Source: Arenicola marina (lineage: Eukaryota > Annelida > Polychaeta > Arenicolidae). Taken from it: a stretch of 64,000 nt of DNA. Within the stretch, counting starts at the first letter, position 1; each line of letters opens with the position of its first letter. Shown one piece after another: positions 1 to 10,519 of this stretch. The notes beneath the pieces were generated by a model. It saw only the letters and a program-made list of their open reading frames with translations, searched no databases and was not told the origin of the DNA. The translations under genes were made by a program, and so were the position numbers. Location: assembly GCA_964019135.1 (NCBI GenBank), contig OZ025263.1, forward strand, positions 29,883,639 through 29,947,638, given 5' to 3'.

Positions 1-1
1 A

Positions 2-89
2 GAGTGTGGCTACCCTGGGATCTCTCAGGCCGAGTGTGAAGCACAGAACTGTTGCTTTGCCGAGGACAAGGCATTTCAGTGCTTCCAGA
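2..89 (+). CDS. Trefoil (P-type) domain exon, partial at window edge
   Basis: Reading from base 2 gives CGYPGISQAEC, then NCCF and QCF, the core of a P-type trefoil module (extracellular, three disulfides). The first part of the module lies before the window. The frame stays open to a TGA at 161-163, but a good donor (CCAGA|GTAAAG) at 90 would end the exon after 88 bases, in phase 1, like the next exon. Trefoil modules occur in secreted or cell-surface proteins. Phase-1 boundaries are typical of shuffled extracellular modules. It may be the N-terminal part of the receptor gene that follows. Sure of the domain; the exon end is inferred. Confidence 0.7.
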
Positions 90-756
90 GTAAAGAAGCG
101 CAGAGAAACTTCGGTATTTCTAGCCACTGTGTGAACCTAAACTTCCAGCAGCTCCCTTTCTGATCGACCTCCCAATGTGGCGACTTATAAGAGAAAGTGA
201 AACGGCATTGTCCCGACGACACCTTTAAGGATTTATAGATGTCCCGGGTGTCACTGCAACAACTCATATGTTTCTATATTCCCACGCATTCCTGTAATTT
301 TGCATCACTGAAGAACATTAGTTGTTCATCATGACCTGTGTCATACAAACAAAAAGAACTCTTAATATTTCTTATATAGCACTACAAAATGTATTTATGC
401 AGCCGATATTTCCTCGCATGTAACCGAAGACACAACTTGCAAGATAATGTCTTTCAGATCACCCTGACCACAATTTGACGGAATAAACGCGCCTGTTATA
501 ACCAACAGGTTTGGTCGCGGACATGACCTCGGGTGACCACGACCAATCATTTGTAGGAAGCGTATAGGAGCGTCACTGCCATGCACGTAAACATACGAGC
601 ACATCCCCGCGTGACGTCATCGGTAGTGTCATTCAGCTCACTGTCCACATGTCTAAGGCTGATGGTCGGGTTCAAATGGTGTTGTTTATAATCCCCTGGG
701 ACCAAACGAAAAGGTTATAAATTAACAGTATTTTATGTTTCTTGTTGTCCTTGTAG

Positions 757-897
757 TCCACAAGAGCAATCGTTCCACCTGCATGCGGACGTGTGGCGAT
801 GACCAAACCTTCGCGATGTCCTGCACCCAATATGATGAACACGCCATGTATAAACAGAATTGCAAGAGAGAGATTGTGCCTTGCGTTCTCCCATCCT
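757..897 (+). CDS. Cysteine-rich extracellular exon, phase 1-1
   Basis: A pyrimidine-rich acceptor (TGTCCTTGTAG) precedes 757 and a strong donor (CCT|GTAAGT) starts at 898. The 141-base exon is a multiple of three and in frame has seven cysteines, including the motif RTCGDD and a last segment IVPCVLPS. It fits phase-wise after the trefoil exon (ends phase 1). If spliced to a possible acceptor at 2125/2126, the split codon becomes TGT (Cys). The domain is not recognised with certainty; CVLPS resembles the start of a trefoil module. The same frame reads on to a stop at 918-920 if it is not spliced. Confidence 0.45.
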
Positions 898-987
898 GTA
901 AGTGCAGTAGACCTAATTAACTGCTGCTGCATTATATGTCTGAAACTAGGTGGATTTTCGGTTTAGACATTAGACTAGGGAATCAAA
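898..987. other. Short intronic stretch before the inverted-repeat element
   Basis: Begins with the GTAAGT donor of the preceding exon. Nothing else recognisable. Confidence 0.3.
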
Positions 988-1868
988 GTAAAAGTCTTTA
1001 CAATGCCAGACCTAGACTACGGTAGAACCGCCGTTGCGTGTCCAGGCGGCGCGCAGGCGGCGTGCAGGACCTAGAGGCCCGCCGTTTGGCGATTTACAGA
1101 GACGCTTTATCACGCGTGCACTGGCGGTTCCAGCGGTCTCCAAGAGACCCCACAAGGTGGCCGCACTTCACTAATGGAGAACCCCAGATGGGGTCTCCTA
1201 GAATTGGGCTGGCTGGTTCCACGCCCAAATGTTATAAACGTCACTACGGGATTAATATAATTACTCTTTATTTATAAGCAGGTATAATATAGGCATTGTC
1301 AGATAGTGTGATCGATAGACACGGTGAAGTTAAACATAAAATGCAAATTAAACTGCCGCCGCTTCTTCCGCGCTGTTCCGAACTACTTACTATTTGATTA
1401 ACGACTTCATAATCACCGGGTAAGATATATCCGCGAGAGGAAATAGTTCTCACATGCGGCACCAAATTATTCTGTTTAACAACATATTCCATGAAATGAA
1501 GGTCAGATTTTATTATTCAAACGCGTATATTTCTGGTTTAGACAATCGAGTCGCTTGCTAATATAGCCGGTCGCTTGCTCATGCGTCGGTCTGTTGCTCG
1601 TCTCCAATTCTACAAGCCCTAATCTCAGAAACTCTAAGATGGTACAAGTATACACGCGAAGTTGGGGCCGCGGAACCAGGCTATAGAAAGCTATGCCGTG
1701 TGTGTGACGTATGTGTTATTCGAACGCATTTGATCAGTTTGGGGCTGAGCAAGCCAGCGGTTCCAGCGTACTCCGGCGGTCTCCCAGGGCTGGCCGCGGC
1801 ACACCGCATGCACACGCAACGGCGGTTCTACCGTAGTCTAGGTCTGACATTTTAAAGACTTTTACTCA
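988..1868. mobile_element. Non-autonomous DNA element with ~55-bp terminal inverted repeats
   Basis: The sequence from 988 (AGTAAAAGTCTTTACAATG...) reappears as its reverse complement ending at 1868 (...CATTTTAAAGACTTTTACT). The match runs about 55 bases on each side with a few mismatches and includes the block CTAGACTACGGTAGAACCGC. The element is ~880 bp with no ORF of note. The inner flanks are GC-rich and also partly symmetrical (CTGGCGGTTCCAGCGG against CAGCGGTTCCAGCG). CAA stands just outside both ends and may be a short target duplication. The size and long TIRs suggest a MITE-like transposon; the superfamily is not identifiable. Confidence 0.6.
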
Positions 1869-1983
1869 AGCGGTCGGCCTCGCGGGGCCTGCAAACCGCT
1901 ACGCAACCCTACAACTCAACTCTTGTTTAAAGAATATGATGCACGTTACCCGGAGTAAAAAAACAATATAACAATTTAAGGCC

Positions 1984-4752
1984 ATGCTTGTGAATATAGC
2001 TTACGGTTTTGAGTGTTATATGCATAGCGATCCTCCCAATCGTTATAATCCCGTTTTGCAAGCATATAACCAAGCAAGTTGCGTTTATTCTTACAAGGTC
2101 GATGCATGGATATTTGTCTTCTTAGGTAAAGTTGATTCCGACTCAGAATCCACCAGCTGCGTGGAGCTATATATGCTAGGCAGTGCCAAACTGGCCGATC
2201 ACAGCGTGTCTTGCCACGGTAAAGGCCACGTTCCGCACTACTTAGTTCGAGGGTTGTCATTGTCATGCCTACAGAATATCACGTCCTTCGGTCGGCAGCA
2301 AAGACACGCGCTACACGACACATTGTACTCACTCAGGGATTGCGTTCACACCATACTGGAAAGGGCCGTCCCCTATTTTCTTCGGAGGGTCATTCATGAT
2401 CCGTTCTCGGAAATATCTACAGGAGCGTCCTCATACGTTGGTGATGACTTCCCGCTTGGACATGTGTCTCAGTTTGAGCCCACCGCATCGGCCGTAGCAT
2501 GGTATAGGACTTCTCTCGGCGAATATGTTGCTTGGAGAAGTGCCGTCGCGATTAGAACGTGGTTTCTGCAAGGACGTCATTCTCAAGAATTTTTGAACGT
2601 AACATTTGTTCGCTTCAACCTGGCGGACACCGGACCGGAATGTACCGGCGATTACGTTGCCATAGAAAAAGGCGAGGAACCGGCTATAAACCGCATCGGT
2701 CGGTACTGTGGTTACCGAAACCAATGGAGCGTCTATCTCGATAGAGGCGTTGCGAGGATTAAAACCATCATGCGGTCGGCGAGGAAAGATCACGGGTTTG
2801 CACTCATTTACCAAGCAACCGTACTTCCCTCGGCGCCTCTTGCCGCTATCTTTACCAGCGCACATGTTGGGCGCTTAACATTCGCCAGTCCCCACCTCGA
2901 TCCATTTAAAACCAAGCAACATTTCGTGACATGGTTCATGAAGGTTCATGTATTGCATTGGATACAATTGCGGCTTACTAGTTCAGCCAATGACGATACG
3001 ATATTCCACGTCTATAATGGAGCTACCGAAGATCCCAAGTCCCGCATTAGGTCGACGGTCGAAAACACGTATTACTCACGCGGATTTCAAATCTTCGTCC
3101 TTATTAAGGGTAGCGAAGAGGCAGATAGAAGAGCCTACGGTCAGTTTAGTGTCGTCACTGATGTCCAGCGCGCCAATCCCGCTGAGTGCGACCATAACGT
3201 TCCCAATATGACGCTTCACGCCACCAATATGGACGACAGTACGGGCACAATACACGTACCCTTTTTATTTTGTATTTGGGTCCTAACGGCGCCACATATG
3301 TTAGATATCACGATCGATCGCATTATACTAGAGACTTCTGCCTCGCCAGGCTGCATACAAGGCGGTATCTACATCCAGTCGACGTTGGGTAACTCGGATA
3401 TAAAGACAGACTGGGGGTTTCCCAATCAGCAGCTCGGTCCGTTATGCGACCAGAGGTCAATCAATGCGCTGCGATCGGACGCCATGCGATCGGTTAGAGG
3501 CCTTGGCAGGACGCACTTGGTGTTCTACGTCTATGGGGAGCACAATGCGTATCTAAGTGCCCGCATTACGCACCAGAGACACACGCTGGGCCTCCTGCAG
3601 CCGTGTACGACTTGGCTCAATGACGAAGATTACTATTCCGTCACCACACCTGGTTTGGGTGTCACCATGTTCGAAGCGACCACATTTGCAGGCAAGACGC
3701 ATAGTAAACACCTAATTATTAGCACCACAACAGATGAATCTTGGGCGGTTCACCTCCAGCAGTTTCCCACCACTCAGCCATCCCGGTTACCTGTATGCCA
3801 GGTGTATCTATACGGAACTGGTAACGAACGGGAGCGAGTAGGATCTTTCGATAACGTGTATTACCCGATAATTACAGATGTATACGTGAACACGCCCGCG
3901 TCACAAGTTTGCAAAAGTTGTTTTGAGTATCTGGTTTTGTTCAACAACTATTTTGTCGAGGACAACCAAGAGGTGTTCGTCAGTGTAGAAGGTACACTAG
4001 CCATGGAGTATTATGCTATATACGCCGTTACACTGATGACGATCAGCGCGAGAATCGCACACACTCACTGTTCTAATGTGGCAACCAACAGCTCTGTGGT
4101 ATCTAAAATTTCCGGCTGGTGCGCTAACGTGCATATTGCTTCTCAGGCTGGACATTACAAGATGATTTTTACTGGGTATGCCGACATTTCTCGGACTACG
4201 CGTTCAGAGGACTGTTACACGGACATGGTGTTGGCTTTTAGCAAAGACCCAGGATGCAGTGACAACATCCGCACAGCAGTTACACTGACCTCTGGTGACG
4301 ACAGTCGCAGCTGGGTGTGGACCAATATCAGCGGAGGTCTGACCACATGGCACATGTGGTCAAGCAATTTCGTTACGGTTTCCGTCAGTAGAACTTTACT
4401 CGCTAATAGCAGTTTCCCTATTGGCTGTGAACTCTCACTGCACATGGAGAAGACAAGTGAAAGGCACAAATGGCAAACCAGAGACTGTCGACAAGACACG
4501 GTGTGCGACGGGGAGATATGTCTGACTCTTGGCTACCACAAGCAAACGTCATCTAGGCTGGATGGAGAGCTGACTTGGCAAGTGGCCGATGACATATGCC
4601 GTCGTGACGGGGGAAAACTGCTGGAAATAGTCGACACCAATATACTTGACTTGCTAAGAGACGTTATGTTTCGTCAGTGGAAGCAGCCGCTGCATTCATA
4701 TGGAGGATTTACCTTGGTGTATATCGGCTTACAACGCATTATCAAGGCAAAT
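1984..4752 (+). CDS. Giant exon of GRL101-like receptor: CUB-like modules and first half of C-type lectin domain
   Basis: An open frame runs from an ATG at 1984 (in-frame TAA at 1969) to a donor at 4753 (AAT|GTAAGT). The first ~48 residues look non-coding. A better exon start is 2126, after TTTGTCTTCTTAG, entering in phase 1. Most of the product is beta-rich and extracellular. A CUB-type pattern is clear around 2650-2820 (DYVAIEKG, RYCG, GFALIYQ), and several less regular cysteine-bounded segments follow. The end (about 4540-4752: LTWQVADDICRRDGGKLLEI...) is the first half of a C-type lectin fold, which the next exon completes after a 267-base phase-0 intron. There is no signal peptide in this exon, so upstream exons are expected. 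The length of an uninterrupted exon (~2.6 kb) is notable. Confidence 0.8.
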
Positions 4753-5019
4753 GTAAGTGCATACAAACGCACTGTATGTTGAAAATACAAATCCTAATTT
4801 TTATCTAATTAAATGGACGGACAGAATCGCGTTCTATATTATGGAACATTCTTCGATCGATATACGTTCTGAGAGTGAGCCCTCCATGATAGATATCTAG
4901 GTCTCACGACCAATATAGTGATAAATGTGTCGTCTTTAGAACTGTCGATTAAATTATGTATAATGATATGAAAAAAAATGTATATTCGCAATATTAATTA
5001 CTTTCATTATACTTCCCAG

Positions 5020-8000
5020 GGACAAATGGAATTTTTCTGGAACGATAAAATTCCTCTTGGATGGAGCGACTGGAACATACCATCTTACTACAGCCGTGTC
5101 CCCGACGCTATGGTTACCAACCTATCAGAGCCTTATTCCACTAAATCCACATTCCCCGAGACAGACGAAGCCATGCGATGGCTGGAAGCTCTCCAGCCCT
5201 CGGCAGATATGGCTCATCGGTGTGTCGCCCTCCTGGCCCTATCCCCGAACACAGTGTTGTCTTGGCTCACTATACCCTGCAATGTCACAATCCAGAGGTC
5301 AACCTTTGTCTGTCAAAGTCCCCGCCTGAAGGGTTGGAGCCAGCCTCATGCTATCCCGCCGGCCTCACCGCTCAATTCTACATCGCTGAAAGCATCGTGT
5401 GGCCAAGGTTTTATGTTTGTTGTCGACAGGTGCTTATTGGTGGCTTTCTGCCCGGGATGTTCGAATCTGTTGGAAGCGGATGAAATGTGTCGGCATTTTG
5501 ATGGTGTTATTGTAGACGTGAGGGCCGCCGGGGATGTGCTGGAGATGTATATTTACGCCTGGCAGGCATGGGGACAATCCCCGTGCCACGGCTTGCCTTG
5601 GGGCATCGTGGACGGAGTCCACATAGACAGCAACAAGTGTCCACTGGGAAAGCACATGGATAATTTATCCACCAGAAATGCAGAGTACGTGTTATGCACA
5701 CGGGATCCAGTGATTAAAGTGCTCGAATGCCATGAACAGAATGTGTTCTGGAAGGCGTGTCAGGAGGGGACCTGTTTGTCTGGAGCTCGCTGGTGTGACG
5801 GGATTCGGGACTGTCCGGATGGGAGTGACGAGGATCAGTGCCCTACCAGCTGTGACACCAGCCATCAGGACTCCCATGGATTGCCTATGGACGCCAACTG
5901 CACTGTACACTGTGACGTCTCGAACTGCGTCTGTGACGTGTTCAGCCAGTTTCAATGTGACGACGGGAGTTGTGTCCCGTTGTTGTCGGTGTGCGATCAC
6001 ACCAGAGAATGTCCAGACGGGTCAGATGAAGCAAGATGTTGGTTTCCCGAGTGTTCAGAAGAAGAGTTTCGCTGTCGCAATGGACACTGTGTCCCGGCAA
6101 GTGTGCGGTGCGACATGAAGAAGGATTGCCATGACCGCAGTGATGAGGAGTCCTGCGCCGACCATACCACTAACATATTTGTGTGTGACAACGGCAAACG
6201 CGTTTCATTAGCAACCGCTGATGATCTCATTCCAGACTGCGTGGGCGACGAAGACGAACCGCATCTGGCAGATATCGTCATGCGACTCCGAGACGGGCTA
6301 GATATACAAGACCACTGTGCGACACTTCATAGCATATCTTGCCTGAAGGGTTCATATGTTTGTTACCCGGCTTCACAATTCTGTATCTATGATCGTGACG
6401 CATTTGGACACTTGACCCCATGTCGGACTGGCGCTCACTTGGCCAACTGCTCGTCTGTGTCGTGTATCGGGACGTTTAAGTGTCCCGGCTCGTACTGCCT
6501 GGCGCTCCACCGCGTGTGTGACGGGGAACAGGACTGTCCGGGGGCGGAGGACGAGGCCCTGTGCCACGGCAACCTCAGCTGTCCTGGCCTCCTCAAGTGT
6601 TCCCGCGATAACATTTGCGTCCACCACGCCCATGTGTGTGACGGAACAGTCCACTGTCCTCTCTCATGGGATGATGAGAGGTTGTGTGGAGCTAAACGGA
6701 ATCTGCCTGACACATGTCACATCAAAGGTCAAACTGTGGTGTGTGTGAAAGCTGTTGAAGCCACATTTAACTGGTTAAACCCTGAGGTGAGAAATCTGAA
6801 GCTTCAATTGTCTGCCAACCATATTAAGAAGGAGACATTGATATCCATTCCTACACTAATCCGCTTGGATGTTGCCCATAGTCGGTTAGCTGATATCGAT
6901 GACGAGGTATTGCGGCCCCTGAAGAACCTGCTTACCTTAAAACTCAACGATAATTTGCTGAAGATATTCAGCAATGCAAAATCATTGGGCTTACGTAATC
7001 TGCAATTTTTGGATCTCAGTAACAATCCCATAGCCAAACTTGAAAAGGGCGCGTTCCTTGGCATGGTCAATTTGAAATTCCTTTACTTGAGTGGTCTGCA
7101 TTTAGAAGCATTAACAGAATCCATGTTTGATGGTCTCAGTCACATTCAGATACTGAATCTATCGGGTAGTACGATAGTTGGAGTTCATCCTAATGCATTC
7201 TGTTGCAGTCTTATCCACATTGAAGTGCTGGATTTGTCCCACAATTCTCTCAGCAAGGCGTACGGGGCAGAACATAATGGTCCCCTTCAGGTCGAGGGCT
7301 TGGACACGTTAATTGTAGATGGCTATTCTCTCTGTTGCGATACTAAGGTGTTGAAGGGCTGCACCAGTTCTGAGTTTTCTAGATCCACATGTGTGCTACC
7401 CATGGCTTGGACCGCATATCGCCTGACGCTCCTCGTCGTATTTTTCATCAACATGATCTTGGCAGGCCTCTCAGTCATGTGGAACAGCTCGGGGCGCCGA
7501 ACCGCATTCTCCTTTTTGGGAATCCAGTTGTCTTTGGTCGACTTTTGTGTCGGGCTTCCAGGTTTGGTTCTGGGAATACTGGACAGCGTGTACCAGGGTC
7601 AAGTCTTCCTTTACTCTACCTGGTGGACATCGAGCGCCATCTGCCGGACGCTCCAGTTCATATCAGCTCTGACTCCTACCTTGTCTACCTATCTTGTCTG
7701 TCTAGTGGCAGTAGCACGATACTACGCTATTGTCTTTCCTCTGGGAAACACCATGTTGAGCCACAGAATGTTGATACTCCTCGTTGCATCTGGGTGGTTG
7801 GTAGTTACTGCCATCGTCTTGCTTGCTACATTGGCCAAAACCACAAAAGTTGACTACCACCAGAATGAATCGTTTTGCCTCTTGTATTTCTGGAATTATC
7901 AAAAGGAAGCACATTATTTTGTTCTCACTTTTACTCTTCATGCCTTCAATTTTTTGTGTGGCATAATTACCCTCATTTTGACCGCGTTTATTTATAAATC

Positions 8001-8289
8001 TGTCAAAGCGTCTGCTGTGGCGTCCAAATCGCGCCGAACTGGCTGGTCGTCCCAGATACTGACTCGGACCGTGGTGTTGGTACTGATGCAGTCCTGCTGG
8101 ACCCTGGGCTGGGGGGTTAGTATCATGGGCCGCGAGGCCCCCGCAGGCTTGCTGGTGGCGTACACGCTCGCCACTCTGGTGTACGCCACAGCAAACCCTA
8201 TCCTACACACAATTTCGTCGCGACGTTTTCGAAACGCCGCGAATGCTTACGTCAGCAATATTGTGCTGCTGGTCCGTCGATATGGGTAA
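5020..8289 (+). CDS. GRL101-like G-protein coupled receptor: lectin half, LDLa repeats, LRRs, 7TM
   Basis: The exon starts after the acceptor TTCATTATACTTCCCAG in phase 0 and runs to TAA at 8287-8289. Order: second half of the lectin fold (FFWNDKIPLGWSDWN, WLTIPCN, FVCQS); a further lectin-like cysteine segment (5400-5700); LDL-receptor class A modules at about 5728-5846, 5932-6045, 6052-6156, 6460-6570 and 6580-6690 with the calcium-site CPDGSDE type ending; an LRR array about 6700-7370 (LQFLDLSNN, HIEVLDLSHN); then seven hydrophobic helices about 7400-8215. This module order matches the GRL101 group, relatives of glycoprotein-hormone/relaxin receptors. Odd points: ARYYAIVFP replaces the usual DRY motif after helix 3, and helix 7 has NPILHT where NPxxY is usual. 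It likely binds a lipoprotein, glycan or peptide ligand at the cell surface; the ligand is unknown. Confidence 0.9.
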   Translation, partial: GQMEFFWNDKIPLGWSDWNIPSYYSRVPDAMVTNLSEPYSTKSTFPETDEAMRWLEALQPSADMAHRCVALLALSPNTVLSWLTIPCNVTIQRSTFVCQSPRLKGWSQPHAIPPASPLNSTSLKASCGQGFMFVVDRCLLVAFCPGCSNLLEADEMCRHFDGVIVDVRAAGDVLEMYIYAWQAWGQSPCHGLPWGIVDGVHIDSNKCPLGKHMDNLSTRNAEYVLCTRDPVIKVLECHEQNVFWKACQEGTCLSGARWCDGIRDCPDGSDEDQCPTSCDTSHQDSHGLPMDANCTVHCDVSNCVCDVFSQFQCDDGSCVPLLSVCDHTRECPDGSDEARCWFPECSEEEFRCRNGHCVPASVRCDMKKDCHDRSDEESCADHTTNIFVCDNGKRVSLATADDLIPDCVGDEDEPHLADIVMRLRDGLDIQDHCATLHSISCLKGSYVCYPASQFCIYDRDAFGHLTPCRTGAHLANCSSVSCIGTFKCPGSYCLALHRVCDGEQDCPGAEDEALCHGNLSCPGLLKCSRDNICVHHAHVCDGTVHCPLSWDDERLCGAKRNLPDTCHIKGQTVVCVKAVEATFNWLNPEVRNLKLQLSANHIKKETLISIPTLIRLDVAHSRLADIDDEVLRPLKNLLTLKLNDNLLKIFSNAKSLGLRNLQFLDLSNNPIAKLEKGAFLGMVNLKFLYLSGLHLEALTESMFDGLSHIQILNLSGSTIVGVHPNAFCCSLIHIEVLDLSHNSLSKAYGAEHNGPLQVEGLDTLIVDGYSLCCDTKVLKGCTSSEFSRSTCVLPMAWTAYRLTLLVVFFINMILAGLSVMWNSSGRRTAFSFLGIQLSLVDFCVGLPGLVLGILDSVYQGQVFLYSTWWTSSAICRTLQFISALTPTLSTYLVCLVAVARYYAIVFPLGNTMLSHRMLILLVASGWLVVTAIVLLATLAKTTKVDYHQNESFCLLYFWNYQKEAHYFVLTFTLHAFNFLCGIITLILTAFIYKSVKASAVASKSRRTGWSSQILTRTVVLVLMQSCWTLGWGVSIMGREAPAGLLVAYTLATLVYATANPILHTISSRRFRNAANAYVSNIVLLVRRYG

Positions 8290-10519
8290 ACAACACGTTC
8301 GAAATCAGCTCCCTTACACGTTCTTCGGGTTTTCCTGAACGATAACGTTTTCAGTTGAATAACATATATAACATGTCAATGTCCACGTTAAAGGCGCTCT
8401 GTATGTGTTCTCTCATTATGATTCGATTTTCTTGATGCAATGACTTTATTATCTGCTGGTGTGCGGTCATACGACCAGTTCCATGAATTTGATTAACATA
8501 GACGTCAAAACACTGTCCCTGTATTTGTACGCAATAGATCAATGTAGTTCTATATTGTTTAATGGGTCCTCTTCATTTAAAATTGGTTTGGTTTGTTCTT
8601 GATGATGATGGTGTCACCTTATTATATTACTAAAGTGCCGCTGGTGAAGCCCCAAATGATGTCATTAATAAATATCACATATACAGCTTTTAAATACAAC
8701 TTGATATGGAAGACATAGCTCAACCGATGTCAAAATCAATTCACATTGTATGAGCACCGCCAATGCATATTTTGTTGTACAAGTAACACGCATTCATCAG
8801 TTCAAACTGGGAAATATGCCGTTGCAGCCCGTTGCTGGAGGACGCCACTGAGAAATAATAGTTTGCAATAACGGACATGGCACACTGGGTGTCATTGCGT
8901 GTCATGGACATTGGACAACGCCTTTAATTCTCATCTGATAGTCGATGGAATTGTGTGCCTCGTCCGCTGAAAATAGTGCTGGAAAAGACCTGGAAACATC
9001 TTAAAGCCAGTCAGTGTGAACTTTTGCATACATGTTCCTAAAAGTATGGAGGTTGATAAAAGATCAAGGCCCCCATCGCCATTGCAAAGGGTCGCCATTT
9101 TAAATATTAAAATGGACGCTATATAAACAGCACCCGGATTTTGAATCAAAATCAAAATAATGTCAATTCATAAATGCCGCGGCGCGACGTTTTGGACCAT
9201 ATGCTCCACGAAATTGCCGCAATCGTTTTGAAAATCGTTGACGCAAGTAAGCAATACCAGACACTTTTAATGCTACCAAACTTATGTTTGTACTGCAATG
9301 TTATTCTTGTTTATGATTCAGATAAACAAGTTTCATGCTAACACGCGGTGTCTGCCTGTCCATGAAGCGTTTGCCTCGTGACTGGTCGTTATTTAGAGTT
9401 TGCTTTCGTAGAGTTGTCACCTCATGGTCTACCCACAGTTGACAAAAAGACGACACTGTAGGGTCCTTAATTATCGGTATGTTTCCTGTTCTGAATGTTA
9501 TACTCATAAATTGTTAGTTCAGTTAATAGCTATGAGAGTATAAATATGGTATCACATGTAGTGCTGTCAAGTTGTTTAATCTGTTGTTAACTTATGACTA
9601 ATGGCTTTGAAATGGTTCTTGTTGCGTTCTGAGCCTAAGTATCGTTATATCTTGTCTATTTGGTAAGGGTTTAATTGTATTTCTAGCAGGGTAAAGTATG
9701 TCGGAATTATTTGGGCCCCATGCATGCCCTTTGTCGTGTCACATCACATGGCTGAGTAGAACAATACCTTAGTAGGTTGAGGTGAGGTGAGAGAATGGTT
9801 ATATATTCCTGATTGTACTGTCGCGTTGTTACTGTGAGTGTCTATAGTGCTATGGTCGCTGTCAGGCTGCCATTTTGGAGTGTTTCCAGCATTTGGGGAA
9901 TAGTTGATATTTTTATGTGAAACCCCAAATGATGGACTTGAATGTTTGTATTATTTAATAACCTGTATTTGTGTTGTCTTGAATTATAGAAATAAAAACA
10001 GTGTGCCTGCCAGCACATCACCTATCTGTGTCTTGTTACCTATTTGAGCCCGTTAAGTTTTATTTGCAATATAATCAGAGTGTGCACGTGTTTTGTCAGG
10101 AAAAGAGAGGACGCAGCATTGCAAGACACTTTTCCTCGGAAATAACGCGTTGAAACAAGTCGGAAAACAATAAATCAGTAATTCAGGATGACATAATCTC
10201 AGTATGCTGGCTGGATCCATTACTTATTATGAAAGTAATATTAACCTTTTATACGAATGCTAGATGAATAGTCTAATACGACACATCATAATTTCGAACA
10301 ACGAAGATTTTGAAAAGACCAAATTAAATATAAGTTCCAATTAACACTTTCACCGATGGTAAATCTTATAAGTTATGAAAAACGAATATTCCTATTTCGA
10401 TATGACGTCGTAAATAACGACGTGCTCTTAGAACGAGTGCGCATCACGCTGGTGCCTTGCTTACGGAAGCTCGTTAGGGCCATTCAGGTTTTTTTTTATT
10501 GATATTTTTTTTTCAATAT
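8290..10519 (+). other. Probable long 3' UTR / intergenic DNA downstream of the receptor
   Basis: AT-rich sequence without a credible coding frame. A canonical AATAAA at 9991-9996 followed by GTGTGCCTGCC (GT-rich) is a plausible polyadenylation signal for the receptor gene, which would give a ~1.7 kb 3' UTR. No other structure recognised. Confidence 0.35.
9991..9996 (+). promoter_or_regulatory. Candidate polyadenylation signal of the receptor gene
   Basis: AATAAA with a GT-rich stretch directly after it, 1.7 kb past the receptor stop. Inference only; other AATAAA words occur in the satellite that follows. Confidence 0.3.
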
